A DNA stretch of 64,000 bases, taken from the NCBI GenBank assembly GCA_036405135.1, contig DASWYF010000027.1, positions 1 to 64,000 on the forward strand. Reading direction: 5' to 3'. The notes under the pieces are model-generated. The model was not told where the DNA came from. It made no database searches and was given only the letters and a program-made list of their open reading frames with translations. Origin of the DNA: Verrucomicrobiia bacterium. GTDB lineage: Bacteria; Verrucomicrobiota; Verrucomicrobiia; Limisphaerales; JAEYXS01. This document shows, piece after piece, positions 8,417 to 14,966 of the stretch. Position numbers and translations under genes: made by a program. Numbering within the stretch: position 1 is the stretch's first letter; the number at the start of each line of letters is the position of its first letter.

Positions 8417-8809
8417 TCAAGCCGTGGCGAGGGCGAGTTGTTCTTTGGCGCGCTGGTAAGTGGCGCATTCCTCGGCCAGCGGACGTACCTCGATGGAGCA
8501 ACCATGGGCCAAGTTCGGAAATCCGCGCGCGATCTCCGTAGCCTCCTCCAAGCTGGCTGCCTGGAGGATGAGGTAGCCGCCAATGGTCTCTTTGGATTCC
8601 ACAAAAGGGCCATCGGATATCGTGGCTTTCTTGCCGGAGACGGTTTTGCCTTCCGCGCCCAAGGGCTGGCCGCCTTTCACGCGGCCTTGCTGATGGAGGC
8701 TCTCAAACCAGCGCATGGTCTGGCTCATGACGCGTTGGATCTCCTCGGGCGAAAGGCCTTTGTCCCAGTCCGCACCGCGGATGAGGAACAGATAATTGTT
8801 TGTGCTCAT
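8417..8809 (-). CDS. DGPF/YCII-related protein (promoter-proximal copy)
   Basis: A 130-residue YCII-related protein with the DGPF motif in ISDGPFVESKETIGGYLIL and the usual N-terminal strand YLFLIRGADWDKGLSPEEIQ. The function is unknown, with a ferredoxin-like fold expected. It is the first gene of the inferred operon DGPF-DGPF-sigma. Its start codon lies 45 bp downstream of the ECF-type promoter at 8855-8884. Two DGPF copies in tandem beside one sigma factor suggest they form a heterodimer or act on different substrates. Confidence 0.9.
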   Translation of the reverse strand: MSTNNYLFLIRGADWDKGLSPEEIQRVMSQTMRWFESLHQQGRVKGGQPLGAEGKTVSGKKATISDGPFVESKETIGGYLILQAASLEEATEIARGFPNLAHGCSIEVRPLAEECATYQRAKEQLALATA

Positions 8810-8854
8810 GTCTTTTATGGCGAAACGGGTGGGTTAATCTGCCCGCTTCAATGA

Positions 8855-8884
8855 TACGACGAACGGGGAATGGGATTTAGGACA
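8855..8884 (-). promoter_or_regulatory. ECF-type promoter of the DGPF-DGPF-sigma operon
   Basis: On the minus strand, TGTCCT (8884-8879), 13 nt, then CGTTCGTCGTA (8865-8855). If the -10 is taken as CGTC, the -35/-10 spacing is 17 bp. The same two blocks with identical spacing occur before three other genes of the island (9719-9748, 11745-11774, 14748-14777). Assignment to the neighbouring ECF42-type sigma factor is inferred from this co-location. Confidence 0.75.
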
Positions 8885-8924
8885 AGGGGGTGAAGAATAG
8901 TTTAATATCGCTTTAGCTATGTCT

Positions 8925-9134
8925 TTGGCCCAACGGGCCAACAGATTCCAGCCCAAGGCAGACCGATAGCGGTCTGCCTTGGGTATTGGAGTTAGGAAGC
9001 CAGCGGACTGAAAGGTCGCAAGAGCTCTAGTGTCCCTACAGGAAACATCGTTATTAACATAATGCCACCCAGGGCAATCGCCACTGAGATGTGGCGTTTG
9101 CCCTGGGCTAGAATCTATTGGCCCGTTGGGCCAA
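8925..9134. repeat. MITE-like element with 36-bp inverted ends and nested hairpins
   Basis: The ends 8925-8960 and 9099-9134 are inverted repeats matching at 33 of 36 positions (TTGGCCCAACGGGCCAA outermost). Just inside each end is a hairpin. At 8952-8983 the stem CCCAAGGCAGACCG is perfect over 14 bp with an ATAG loop. At 9068-9107, CCCAGGGCAA-T-CGCCAC pairs with its complement around TGAGAT, with a single T-T mismatch. It fills the 357-bp gap between a VOC gene and the ECF promoter. There is no ORF of substance inside, so any mobility would depend on an enzyme encoded elsewhere. A frame that crosses it is spurious. Confidence 0.75.
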
Positions 9135-9166
9135 GTCACTTGCGTCACGCACCGTGTGAAGACGAT

Positions 9167-9697
9167 TTACTTTTTCACCGTTTTCTTCGCTTTGGCAGCG
9201 GCTTCGAGGGTAGCAATGTCCAGTTTTACCATCTTGAGCATGGCGGACATGACGCGGTTGGCTTTTTCTTTGTCTTTGCTGAGGATCAGCTTGGACAACT
9301 GGCGCGGCACGACCTGCCAGCAGAGGCCGAACTTGTCTGAGAGCCAGCCGCATTGCTGGGCCTGCCCGCCGACGAGGAGCTTGTCCCAATAGTAATCCAC
9401 CTCCGCTTGCGTGCCGCAATCGATGGAGAAGGAGATCGCAGGTGTGAACTTGAAATGCGGGCCGCCGTTCAAGGCGATGAAGTCCTGGCCTTCGAGGCGG
9501 AACTTGATGGTCAGCACGGAACCGGGTTTGCCGTGCCCGGCTTCAGTGTAATGCGACACGTTCAGCACTTTGCTTTTCTTGAAGATGGAACGGTAAAACG
9601 CCACGGCTTCTTCGGCATTGTCATCGTACCACAGGCAGGGCGTGAGTTTCTGACCGGAGGCGGCGGTGGCTTTGATCTTGGTCGGTTTCGTTTTCAT
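9167..9697 (-). CDS. VOC family protein (PhnB / 3-demethylubiquinone methyltransferase-like)
   Basis: A 176-residue protein of the PhnB-like vicinal-oxygen-chelate family. The segment LTPCLWYDDNAEEAVAFYRSIFKKSKV opens the first betaalphabetabetabeta unit, and GWLSDKFGLCWQVVP closes the second. These proteins are often annotated as 3-demethylubiquinone-9 3-methyltransferase, but that reaction is not demonstrated for this subgroup. The frame continues to a TTG at 9715, which would overlap the -10 of the promoter at 9719-9748, so the ATG at 9697 is preferred. The gene is probably monocistronic and belongs to the inferred sigma regulon. The C-terminus is lysine-rich. Confidence 0.87.
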   Translation of the reverse strand: MKTKPTKIKATAASGQKLTPCLWYDDNAEEAVAFYRSIFKKSKVLNVSHYTEAGHGKPGSVLTIKFRLEGQDFIALNGGPHFKFTPAISFSIDCGTQAEVDYYWDKLLVGGQAQQCGWLSDKFGLCWQVVPRQLSKLILSKDKEKANRVMSAMLKMVKLDIATLEAAAKAKKTVKK

Positions 9698-9718
9698 AGG
9701 ATGTATCGGTTTCAATAT

Positions 9719-9748
9719 AACGACGAATGGGGATGCGGGCGGAGGACG
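9719..9748 (-). promoter_or_regulatory. ECF-type promoter of the VOC gene
   Basis: On the minus strand, CGTCCT (9748-9743), 13 nt, then CATTCGTCGTT (9729-9719). It differs from the consensus TGTCCT-N13-CGTTCGTCGTA at three positions and keeps the exact spacing. The start codon of the VOC gene follows after about 20 bp, so the leader would be very short. Confidence 0.7.
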
Positions 9749-9879
9749 GGGAATTTGTTCAACCGAATGGGGACAAACGAATGAGATTAGGGGATGGCGT
9801 TTGTGCGCTGGCGGAGCTGTATGGGAGTCTACTTTGCTTAAGGGAGTTGCTGCGACTCGGAGAGTCGCGCTCCAAAGAA

Positions 9880-9914
9880 AATGCGGCGTGAACCTTTATG
9901 GTTCACGCCGCATT
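9880..9914 (-). terminator. Rho-independent terminator after the DUF1428 gene
   Basis: A perfect 15-bp stem (AATGCGGCGTGAACC at 9880-9894 with its complement at 9900-9914) around a 5-nt loop. On the minus strand it is followed by a T-rich tract. It begins 11 bp past the stop of the DUF1428 gene and ends the VOC-DoxX-DoxX-DUF1428 unit. A second small dyad (GCGACTC/GAGTCGC, 9852-9868) lies beyond it. Confidence 0.85.
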
Positions 9915-9925
9915 GGGTGCGAAAA

Positions 9926-10288
9926 CTACTTCGCTTCGACGGCGATCTTGAAGCCGCCGTAGGTCATGCGTTTGCAGTCGAACGGCATGTCTTCCGGGGT
10001 GCACATCTCGTTCAGGCGAGGGTCTGCCATTACTTTCTTGTTCACCTTGTCGCGGTGGGCGCGGGACTTGTAAACGATCCACGCGAACACCACGGTTTCG
10101 CCAGCCTTGGCGTTTGCCAACTTGGGAAAGGGGACTCCCATCTTGCTTTTCAGGTCGTCGCCCACCGCTTCGTAATATTCCAGAGCGCCGTGGTCTTTCC
10201 AGACTTTCGAGGCCTTCTTCGCGATCGCGAGATATTGCTTCAGTTTCTTTTTCGGCACGGCGAGGACGAATCCATCTACATAGTTCAT
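9926..10288 (-). CDS. DUF1428 family protein
   Basis: A 120-residue cytoplasmic protein of the DUF1428 family (ferredoxin-like dimeric fold, function unknown). It starts MNYVDGFVLAVPKKKLKQYL and contains VFAWIVYKSRAHRDKVNKKVM and MPFDCKRMTYGGFKIAVEA, which are diagnostic for the family. The ATG at 10288 is preceded by AAGGAAA, a good SD. It is the last gene of an inferred four-gene unit led by the ECF promoter at 11745-11774. DUF1428 proteins often occur with other small stress or VOC proteins, as here. Confidence 0.9.
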   Translation of the reverse strand: MNYVDGFVLAVPKKKLKQYLAIAKKASKVWKDHGALEYYEAVGDDLKSKMGVPFPKLANAKAGETVVFAWIVYKSRAHRDKVNKKVMADPRLNEMCTPEDMPFDCKRMTYGGFKIAVEAK

Positions 10289-10332
10289 GATGTTTTCCTT
10301 TTTCTTGGTTGGTTTTGTTTTCGTGAAAATCT

Positions 10333-10719
10333 TTAAGTGATGATCTTGCTGGCGAGCAGCGTGGTGTAGTTCTTCCGGCAGGCGTAGGCAAGGAAGAGGT
10401 TCATCGCGAGGACGACTATACCGGTGATCATGCCTTCGGGAGCGGTGAAGATATGAAAGAAGAAGATGTTCAGCGTGACGGGGAAAATCATCACCGTAGC
10501 CAGTGGAACGAAACGGCCGGAGATCAATAACAGGCCGCACACCAGTTCAGTGATTTTGATGAACGGAAACAGATACTTCGTGGCGATGGCGCCTTCCATG
10601 AATTCCTTTACTGCACCTGTTGGTTCTGGAGCTTTAACCAGATTGAACAGAACGACGATTGCGGAAAAGGCGTAGAGCAATCCCAATAATACACGAACAA
10701 TAATGGTAGCGATTTTCAT
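10333..10719 (-). CDS. DoxX-like membrane protein
   Basis: A 128-residue polytopic inner-membrane protein with about four hydrophobic segments, matching the DoxX-like family (ATIIVRVLLGLLYAFSAIVVLFNL, then FPFIKITELVCGLLLISGRFVPLA). DoxX proteins are linked to thiol or quinone redox stress in some bacteria, but the biochemical role here is unknown. It lies between a second DoxX gene (39 bp upstream) and the DUF1428 gene (44 bp downstream), so it is probably part of one transcript. Confidence 0.82.
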   Translation of the reverse strand: MKIATIIVRVLLGLLYAFSAIVVLFNLVKAPEPTGAVKEFMEGAIATKYLFPFIKITELVCGLLLISGRFVPLATVMIFPVTLNIFFFHIFTAPEGMITGIVVLAMNLFLAYACRKNYTTLLASKIIT

Positions 10720-10758
10720 TTTATTGATCCCAATTTAACACCCCGGAAAACCAAACCT

Positions 10759-11214
10759 CTAACGGACGGTAAGCCCAGGCACTTTTTCACCAAATATCAC
10801 TTTATCCAAGGAGAACCGGCCTGGTCCGGCGAGCAACAGTAGCAGCGCGACGGTGAGATACACACCGGCCAGTTCATAAGAACCGCCGCCCGTATTCGAT
10901 ACGAACGGATCACCCTTCGCGATCATGTGCGTGTGCACCGCCACGGCCATGGTGCACAGGATGCCGAAGGATGCTAGGGGTATCAGCGCCCCTAGCATCC
11001 AGGCGAGGCCGCCGCCAAATTCGGAGACGGCGGCGAGCATCTGCAAATAGCCGGGCATCTTTGCATCCGGTCCCATCCACTCGAACGGTTTCTGGATCTT
11101 GCCCCAGCCGTGGAACATGAACGCTAGTCCCACCACGAGCCGCAGCAGCAATAATCCGATAGAGGTGCGGTTATCCAATGCCAGTGGCTGAAATAATCTC
11201 AGGAACTTTACCAT
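10759..11214 (-). CDS. DoxX family protein
   Basis: A 151-residue DoxX family membrane protein with four predicted helices. Typical segments are LLLLRLVVGLAFMFHGWGKIQKP, FGGGLAWMLGALIPLASFGIL and LLLLLAGPGRFSLDKVIFG. The ATG at 11214 is chosen. The longer frame extends without motif into the VOC gene. DoxX proteins can associate with redox partners in the membrane, and the substrate is not evident here. It is the second gene of the inferred VOC-DoxX-DoxX-DUF1428 unit. Confidence 0.88.
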   Translation of the reverse strand: MVKFLRLFQPLALDNRTSIGLLLLRLVVGLAFMFHGWGKIQKPFEWMGPDAKMPGYLQMLAAVSEFGGGLAWMLGALIPLASFGILCTMAVAVHTHMIAKGDPFVSNTGGGSYELAGVYLTVALLLLLAGPGRFSLDKVIFGEKVPGLTVR

Positions 11215-11264
11215 ACGACGCGTAATTGAGGTTAAACCCCAATATACGCGCGATTTGGCATCGC

Positions 11265-11714
11265 TCAAGGCATCGGGGCCGGAACGATGACCATCCAGTT
11301 GATACCGAACTTGTCCACGACCATGCCGAAACACGGGGAGAAAAACGTCTTGGTCAGTGGCATATGCGGCTGGCCACCTTCGGCGAGCGCATTGAAGGCG
11401 CTCTTGGCCTCGGCTTCCGTCGGAAAGCTCAGAGAGAGCGAGATGCCTTGGAACGTGGCCTTGCCCGAGCACATGCCGTCCGAGACCATGATCATGGATT
11501 CGCCGACGAAAAAGCTCGAGTGCATCACTTTATCCGCAGGCGGAGGCGTGCCACCACCGGGACAGCCTTCATTGCCGGGAGGCGCGTCCTTGAAACGCAT
11601 GAGCATGCCGGCCTTCGCGCCGATGGCCTTGGCGTAGAAGTTCAGTGCTTCTTCGCAACGGCCTTCGAAGCAGATGTAAGGGTGGACGATAGGGTTCTTG
11701 ATGGGTGCAGTCAT
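11265..11714 (-). CDS. VOC family protein (PhnB-like)
   Basis: A 149-residue PhnB-like VOC protein. VHPYICFEGRCEEALNFYAKAIGAKAGMLMRFKDAP is the standard first half. The second ends FGMVVDKFGINWMVIVP. The reaction is unknown; relatives have been called glyoxalase/bleomycin-resistance or methyltransferase-like. The ATG at 11714 is preferred because an in-frame start at 11744 lies inside the ECF promoter (11745-11774). It leads a unit of four genes that ends at the terminator 9880-9914. Confidence 0.9.
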   Translation of the reverse strand: MTAPIKNPIVHPYICFEGRCEEALNFYAKAIGAKAGMLMRFKDAPPGNEGCPGGGTPPPADKVMHSSFFVGESMIMVSDGMCSGKATFQGISLSLSFPTEAEAKSAFNALAEGGQPHMPLTKTFFSPCFGMVVDKFGINWMVIVPAPMP

Positions 11715-11744
11715 ATTTTTAATTTTTATTTCGATCTTCAACAT

Positions 11745-11774
11745 TACAACGAACGAAGATTTCGATTTAGGACA
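11745..11774 (-). promoter_or_regulatory. ECF-type promoter of the VOC-DoxX-DoxX-DUF1428 unit
   Basis: On the minus strand, TGTCCT (11774-11769), 13 nt, then CGTTCGTTGTA (11755-11745). One base differs from the 8855-8884 site in the -10 block. The chosen start codon is 30 bp downstream. Confidence 0.75.
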
Positions 11775-11802
11775 GGTGATGTGAATTTCCTGAAAATTAT
11801 TT

Positions 11803-12312
11803 TCAGGCCTTTTCCCAAAGCGCGTTCAGGGTCTGCGCGAGATCGGTATCCAAGCGATCGAGCATCTGAAGCCAGCTCGGGTGCGCGCCAGTGCGTTTGG
11901 CGAGGGCTTCATCCACGGTCTGATGGAGCGTGAGGCGGGTTTGGCCGTCCACATCTTCGAAGATGACGGTGAGAACCGTTTCCGCAGGCCACGTCGGGTC
12001 CATGCCTTTGGTGGAGGGATCGATGCGCTGGCCGCGTTCATCGGCGATGGCCATGGTGTAAACGATGCGTTCGTTCGGCGTGATCTCGCGGTAATCGCCC
12101 ACGCACCAGCACTCGTAACCATCCGGCGTGCGAATGCAGGAGTGGAAGCTGCCGCCTGCGCGAAACTCCAGGCGCTTGAACTGGATGGTGCAGCCGTTTG
12201 GTGCGAACCAGCGGCTGAGATGCGCGGTATCACTCCACGCGCGAAAAACGAATTCGCGTGGGGCATCGAAGAGACGAGTGATGTGGACGTGATTGGGAGC
12301 GGAGGGATTCAT
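11803..12312 (-). CDS. SRPBCC/AHSA1-like protein
   Basis: A 169-residue single-domain SRPBCC protein of the AHSA1 (activator of Hsp90 ATPase C-terminal-like) family, as found in many bacterial stress clusters. The opening HITRLFDAPREFVFRAWSDTAHLSRWFAPNGC is typical, and WPAETVLTVIFEDVDGQTRLTLHQTV forms the middle strands. The fold makes a hydrophobic cavity for an unknown ligand. It reads toward the VOC unit and is separated from upstream genes by the repeat pair at 12341-12466. I see no copy of the ECF promoter upstream. Confidence 0.9.
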   Translation of the reverse strand: MNPSAPNHVHITRLFDAPREFVFRAWSDTAHLSRWFAPNGCTIQFKRLEFRAGGSFHSCIRTPDGYECWCVGDYREITPNERIVYTMAIADERGQRIDPSTKGMDPTWPAETVLTVIFEDVDGQTRLTLHQTVDEALAKRTGAHPSWLQMLDRLDTDLAQTLNALWEKA

Positions 12313-12340
12313 GGTGAAAGATTAAATGTTTCGATGCGTT

Positions 12341-12466
12341 CCTCTCCCTCGCCCCTCGGAGGGGAGAGGGCCGGGGTGAGGGGTGCCGGAGTTGCCCGAG
12401 AATAATACACTTTCAAATGACGGGCACCCCTCATCCTCATTCCTTCTCCCCTCCGAGGGGAGAAGG
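12341..12466. repeat. REPIN-like inverted repeat pair B
   Basis: Two facing hairpin units. At 12341-12387 CCTCTCCCTCGCCCCTC is followed by GAGGGGAGAGGG and GGGGTGAGGGGTGCC. At 12422-12466, GGGCACCCCTCATCCTC precedes CCTTCTCCCCTC/GAGGGGAGAAGG. The two arms correspond to unit 2 and unit 1 of element A (7789-7905) with the whole element inverted. It fills most of the gap at 12313-12536. Confidence 0.8.
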
Positions 12467-12536
12467 AGGATTGAGCGCGTTTTACTTCTAGCGGCGCTGA
12501 CTGTCTGTGCTGTTCTTTGGCAATTCATGCGATCTC

Positions 12537-12833
12537 TCAGCCACCGGCCATGGCGCCGATGATGAGGAAAGGCTCGGTGCCATTGAGGACGGGTTCGGGG
12601 AGTTTGGTTTCCGCGGGTTCGTGTGAGAGGTCTTCCTTACACGCGTAGTAGCGGACAAAAGGACGACGCTTCAACGTGCCGTGATCGCGGATGGTGCCAC
12701 GCAGCATGGGATACTTGGATTCGAGCGCTTCGAGCACATGGCCGATCGTGGCGTCGTTTCCGAGATCGAGCGTCACTTCGCCTTCGATGCGCGCGAGGTT
12801 TCGCAGGTGATATGGGAGCGTGACGCGGATCAT
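12537..12833 (-). CDS. MoaD/ThiS family ubiquitin-like protein
   Basis: A 98-residue beta-grasp protein of the MoaD/ThiS family, which carries sulfur as a C-terminal thiocarboxylate for molybdopterin, thiamine or cysteine synthesis. It has the usual N-terminal strand ([23 protein letters not shown]) and the essential ending AMAGG, the diglycine adenylated by an E1-like partner. Its ATG overlaps the stop of the upstream BNR-propeller gene by 4 bp, so the two are translationally coupled. No MoaE, MoeB, ThiF or ThiG gene lies nearby, so it is unlikely to be the housekeeping MoaD or ThiS. The recipient of the sulfur is unknown. Confidence 0.85.
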   Translation of the reverse strand: MIRVTLPYHLRNLARIEGEVTLDLGNDATIGHVLEALESKYPMLRGTIRDHGTLKRRPFVRYYACKEDLSHEPAETKLPEPVLNGTEPFLIIGAMAGG

Positions 12834-13990
12834 GGCAGCGTTTGGACTTCCACGGACAGCACGGCGGGCAGATCGCGCACGATGGCGCGCCAGGTGTCGC
12901 CGCCATCGGGTGAGCAATAGACTTGTCCGCCGGTGGTGCCGAAGTAGATGCCGCAGGAATCGAGGGAATCCACGGCCATGGCGTCGCGGAGAACATTCAC
13001 GTAGCAATCCTTTTGCGGGAGACCGTTCGTGAGCGCTTCCCATTCGTTGCCACCGGTGCGGCTGCGATAGACGCGGAGCTTGCCCTCGGGCGGGTAATGC
13101 TCGGAATCACTCTTGATAGGGACGACGTAAATCGTTTCCGGTTCGTGCGCGTGGACGTCGATGGGGAAACCGAAATCGGACGGCAGGTTGCCGCTGACTT
13201 CGTGCCAGAGTTCACCGGCGTTATCGCTGCGCATCACGTCCCAATGCTTTTGCATGAAGAGCACATCGGGGCGCGATGGATGAATCGCGATGCGATGCAC
13301 GCAGTGACCGACTTCGGCATCGGGATCGGGGAGTTCGTATTGGGACTTCAGCCCTTTGTTGATGGGCTTCCACGTCTTGCCACCGTCATCGGTGCGGAAG
13401 GCTCCGGCAGCGGAGATGGCGATGTAGATGCGGTCCAAGTTTTTCGGATCTTGGATGATGGTGTGTACGGCCATGCCGCCCGCGCCGGGTTGCCAGAGAT
13501 CACCTTTCGCCTGACGGAGACTCGGCATCTCCTGCCACGTCTTGCCGCCGTTCAAGCTCTTGAAGATAGCGGCGTCTTCTGCGCCCGCGAAGACGATATC
13601 GGGATCGTTCAACGAAGGTTCGAGATGCCAGACGCGTTTGAATTCCCACGGGTGCTGCGTGCCGTCATACCACTTGTGCGTGCCGACGTTGCCAGCGTAG
13701 GTGAAGTTGTTGCTCTGGCCGGTGGGCATACCGGATGGATCGGGCGTCGGTTCGCCGCCGGGAGTGGTCCACGTTTTACCGCCGTCATCGGAGCGCTGGA
13801 TGATCTGGCCGAACCAGCCGCTGGTCTGCGAGGCGAAGATGCGGTTCGGGTCCACCGGCGAACCCTTCAGGTGATACATCTCCCAACCGGCGAAATGCGG
13901 GCCGGTGACGGACCAGTTCTCGCGCTTGCCATCGGCGGTCAGAATGAACGCGCCTTTTTTAGTGCCGACTAATACACGTACGCTGCTCAT
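12830..13990 (-). CDS. BNR/Asp-box beta-propeller protein
   Basis: A 386-residue protein made of WD40/YVTN/BNR-like propeller blades, often annotated as exo-alpha-sialidase. Asp-box motifs of the form S-x-D-x-G-x-T-W recur: [49 protein letters not shown] and [10 protein letters not shown]. It starts [17 protein letters not shown] with no signal peptide, so it should be cytoplasmic, which argues against a secreted sialidase. CTCCT on plus at 13997-14001 gives an AGGAG site before the ATG. The coupled MoaD/ThiS gene suggests a joint function. Whether it has catalytic activity is not evident. Confidence 0.85.
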   Translation of the reverse strand: MSSVRVLVGTKKGAFILTADGKRENWSVTGPHFAGWEMYHLKGSPVDPNRIFASQTSGWFGQIIQRSDDGGKTWTTPGGEPTPDPSGMPTGQSNNFTYAGNVGTHKWYDGTQHPWEFKRVWHLEPSLNDPDIVFAGAEDAAIFKSLNGGKTWQEMPSLRQAKGDLWQPGAGGMAVHTIIQDPKNLDRIYIAISAAGAFRTDDGGKTWKPINKGLKSQYELPDPDAEVGHCVHRIAIHPSRPDVLFMQKHWDVMRSDNAGELWHEVSGNLPSDFGFPIDVHAHEPETIYVVPIKSDSEHYPPEGKLRVYRSRTGGNEWEALTNGLPQKDCYVNVLRDAMAVDSLDSCGIYFGTTGGQVYCSPDGGDTWRAIVRDLPAVLSVEVQTLP

Positions 13991-14048
13991 GGTTTTCTCC
14001 TAGTATTAACTTGTGATGAAATTGTTTTTCAACGAACTGGAAAACGAC

Positions 14049-14091
14049 GGGCACCCCTCACCCCGGCCCTCTCCCCTCCGAGGGGCGAGGG
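14049..14091. repeat. Single REP-like hairpin unit
   Basis: One copy of the unit seen in elements A and B: GGGCACCCCTCACCCCGG, then CCCTCTCCCCTC/GAGGGGCGAGGG. It lies between the BNR gene and the SRPBCC gene at 14146. Confidence 0.8.
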
Positions 14092-14145
14092 TGGTGGGAG
14101 CTTCGATGTTATTTCTCATCTTCTGCATGACGGATATGTCGGGGT

Positions 14146-14721
14146 TTACTTTTTAGCTTCCGTTTCTACGATTGTTTTCAGATCGGCGAGGCCTTTTTCG
14201 AACTGGTCGCCGATCATCTTGTCCATGCTCATGAAGAGGCCCATGACCTTGGACATAAGGTTACATTTGCCAGACATGCTCCAGGTGACGGTCGTTTTGT
14301 CGCCTTCGGGTTTGAAGGTGAAAGCGGCGTCGCTGGTGCCGGCCATGGGTTTATACATGTCCAAACGGAAACGGACGGCTTCGTCGGGTTTGCTTTCGGT
14401 GACGGTCATCTTGCCCGAGCCGACCTGATTGTTCCCCTCCCATGAGTAACTGGCGCCCACGCCAGCCGAGGGACCGTCGTAGGTGAGTTTCATATTGGGA
14501 TCGAGCTTGCCCCAAGGGTTCCACGCTTCCCATTTCTTGATCGTATTGACGTGAGTGAAGATGGCTGAGGCCGGAGCGGCCATGGTGGCGCTGCGGGAGA
14601 CGCTGTATTCGTCGGGTTGCCGGGAAGCAGCGATCAGGAGGATGCCGATGAGGGCCACGATCGCGATCATGGCGATCATAAGCTTGGAACGCTTCTTCGG
14701 TTTGGTTTCGGTTTCAGGCAT
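14146..14721 (-). CDS. Membrane-anchored SRPBCC (polyketide cyclase-like) protein
   Basis: A 191-residue protein with a basic N-terminus, one transmembrane helix (LMIAMIAIVALIGILLIAAS, about residues 14-33) and a SRPBCC domain (ATMAAPASAIFTHVNTIKKWEAWNPWGKLDPN onward). The SRPBCC fold binds a hydrophobic ligand, which is not known here. The domain should face the periplasm, judging from the positive residues ahead of the helix. It is the only SRPBCC gene of the island preceded by the shared ECF promoter (14748-14777), 26 bp from the ATG. Confidence 0.87.
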   Translation of the reverse strand: MPETETKPKKRSKLMIAMIAIVALIGILLIAASRQPDEYSVSRSATMAAPASAIFTHVNTIKKWEAWNPWGKLDPNMKLTYDGPSAGVGASYSWEGNNQVGSGKMTVTESKPDEAVRFRLDMYKPMAGTSDAAFTFKPEGDKTTVTWSMSGKCNLMSKVMGLFMSMDKMIGDQFEKGLADLKTIVETEAKK

Positions 14722-14747
14722 AGATTTTTAATTTCAGTTTCTATGGC

Positions 14748-14777
14748 TACGACGAACGGCATCCCCGGGGGAGGACA
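14748..14777 (-). promoter_or_regulatory. ECF-type promoter of the membrane SRPBCC gene
   Basis: On the minus strand, TGTCCT (14777-14772), 13 nt, then CGTTCGTCGTA (14758-14748). It is identical in both blocks and in spacing to the site before the DGPF-DGPF-sigma operon, while the 13-nt spacer is unrelated in sequence. That contrast argues for selection on the two blocks. Confidence 0.75.
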
Positions 14778-14872
14778 TATAGATACACTTTTTCTTAAGA
14801 TTGTCAGGCCGAAGCTTTTTTAGGGATGGGTTATTAGGGGACGTTGGGCAGTTCGTAGTGGCGGTGGGCTCG

Positions 14873-14914
14873 CTCACCCCTCACCCCGGCCCTCTCCCCG
14901 TTGAGGGGAGAGGG
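14873..14914. repeat. Single REP-like hairpin unit
   Basis: CTCACCCCTCACCCCGG followed by CCCTCTCCCC-GTT-GAGGGGAGAGGG. It lies in the 245-bp gap upstream of the membrane SRPBCC gene and downstream of the triple-AHSA1 gene. Confidence 0.8.
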
Positions 14915-14966
14915 TGGAGCATTTGATGTCTCACAGCGTATTTGAGCGCATGGCTCTTGTTATGTC

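Noticed and set aside
8834-9148. A 104-codon minus-strand frame across the MITE-like element
   Set aside because: Its sequence is dictated by the inverted repeats and hairpins and it overlaps the ECF promoter. It does not resemble a protein family.
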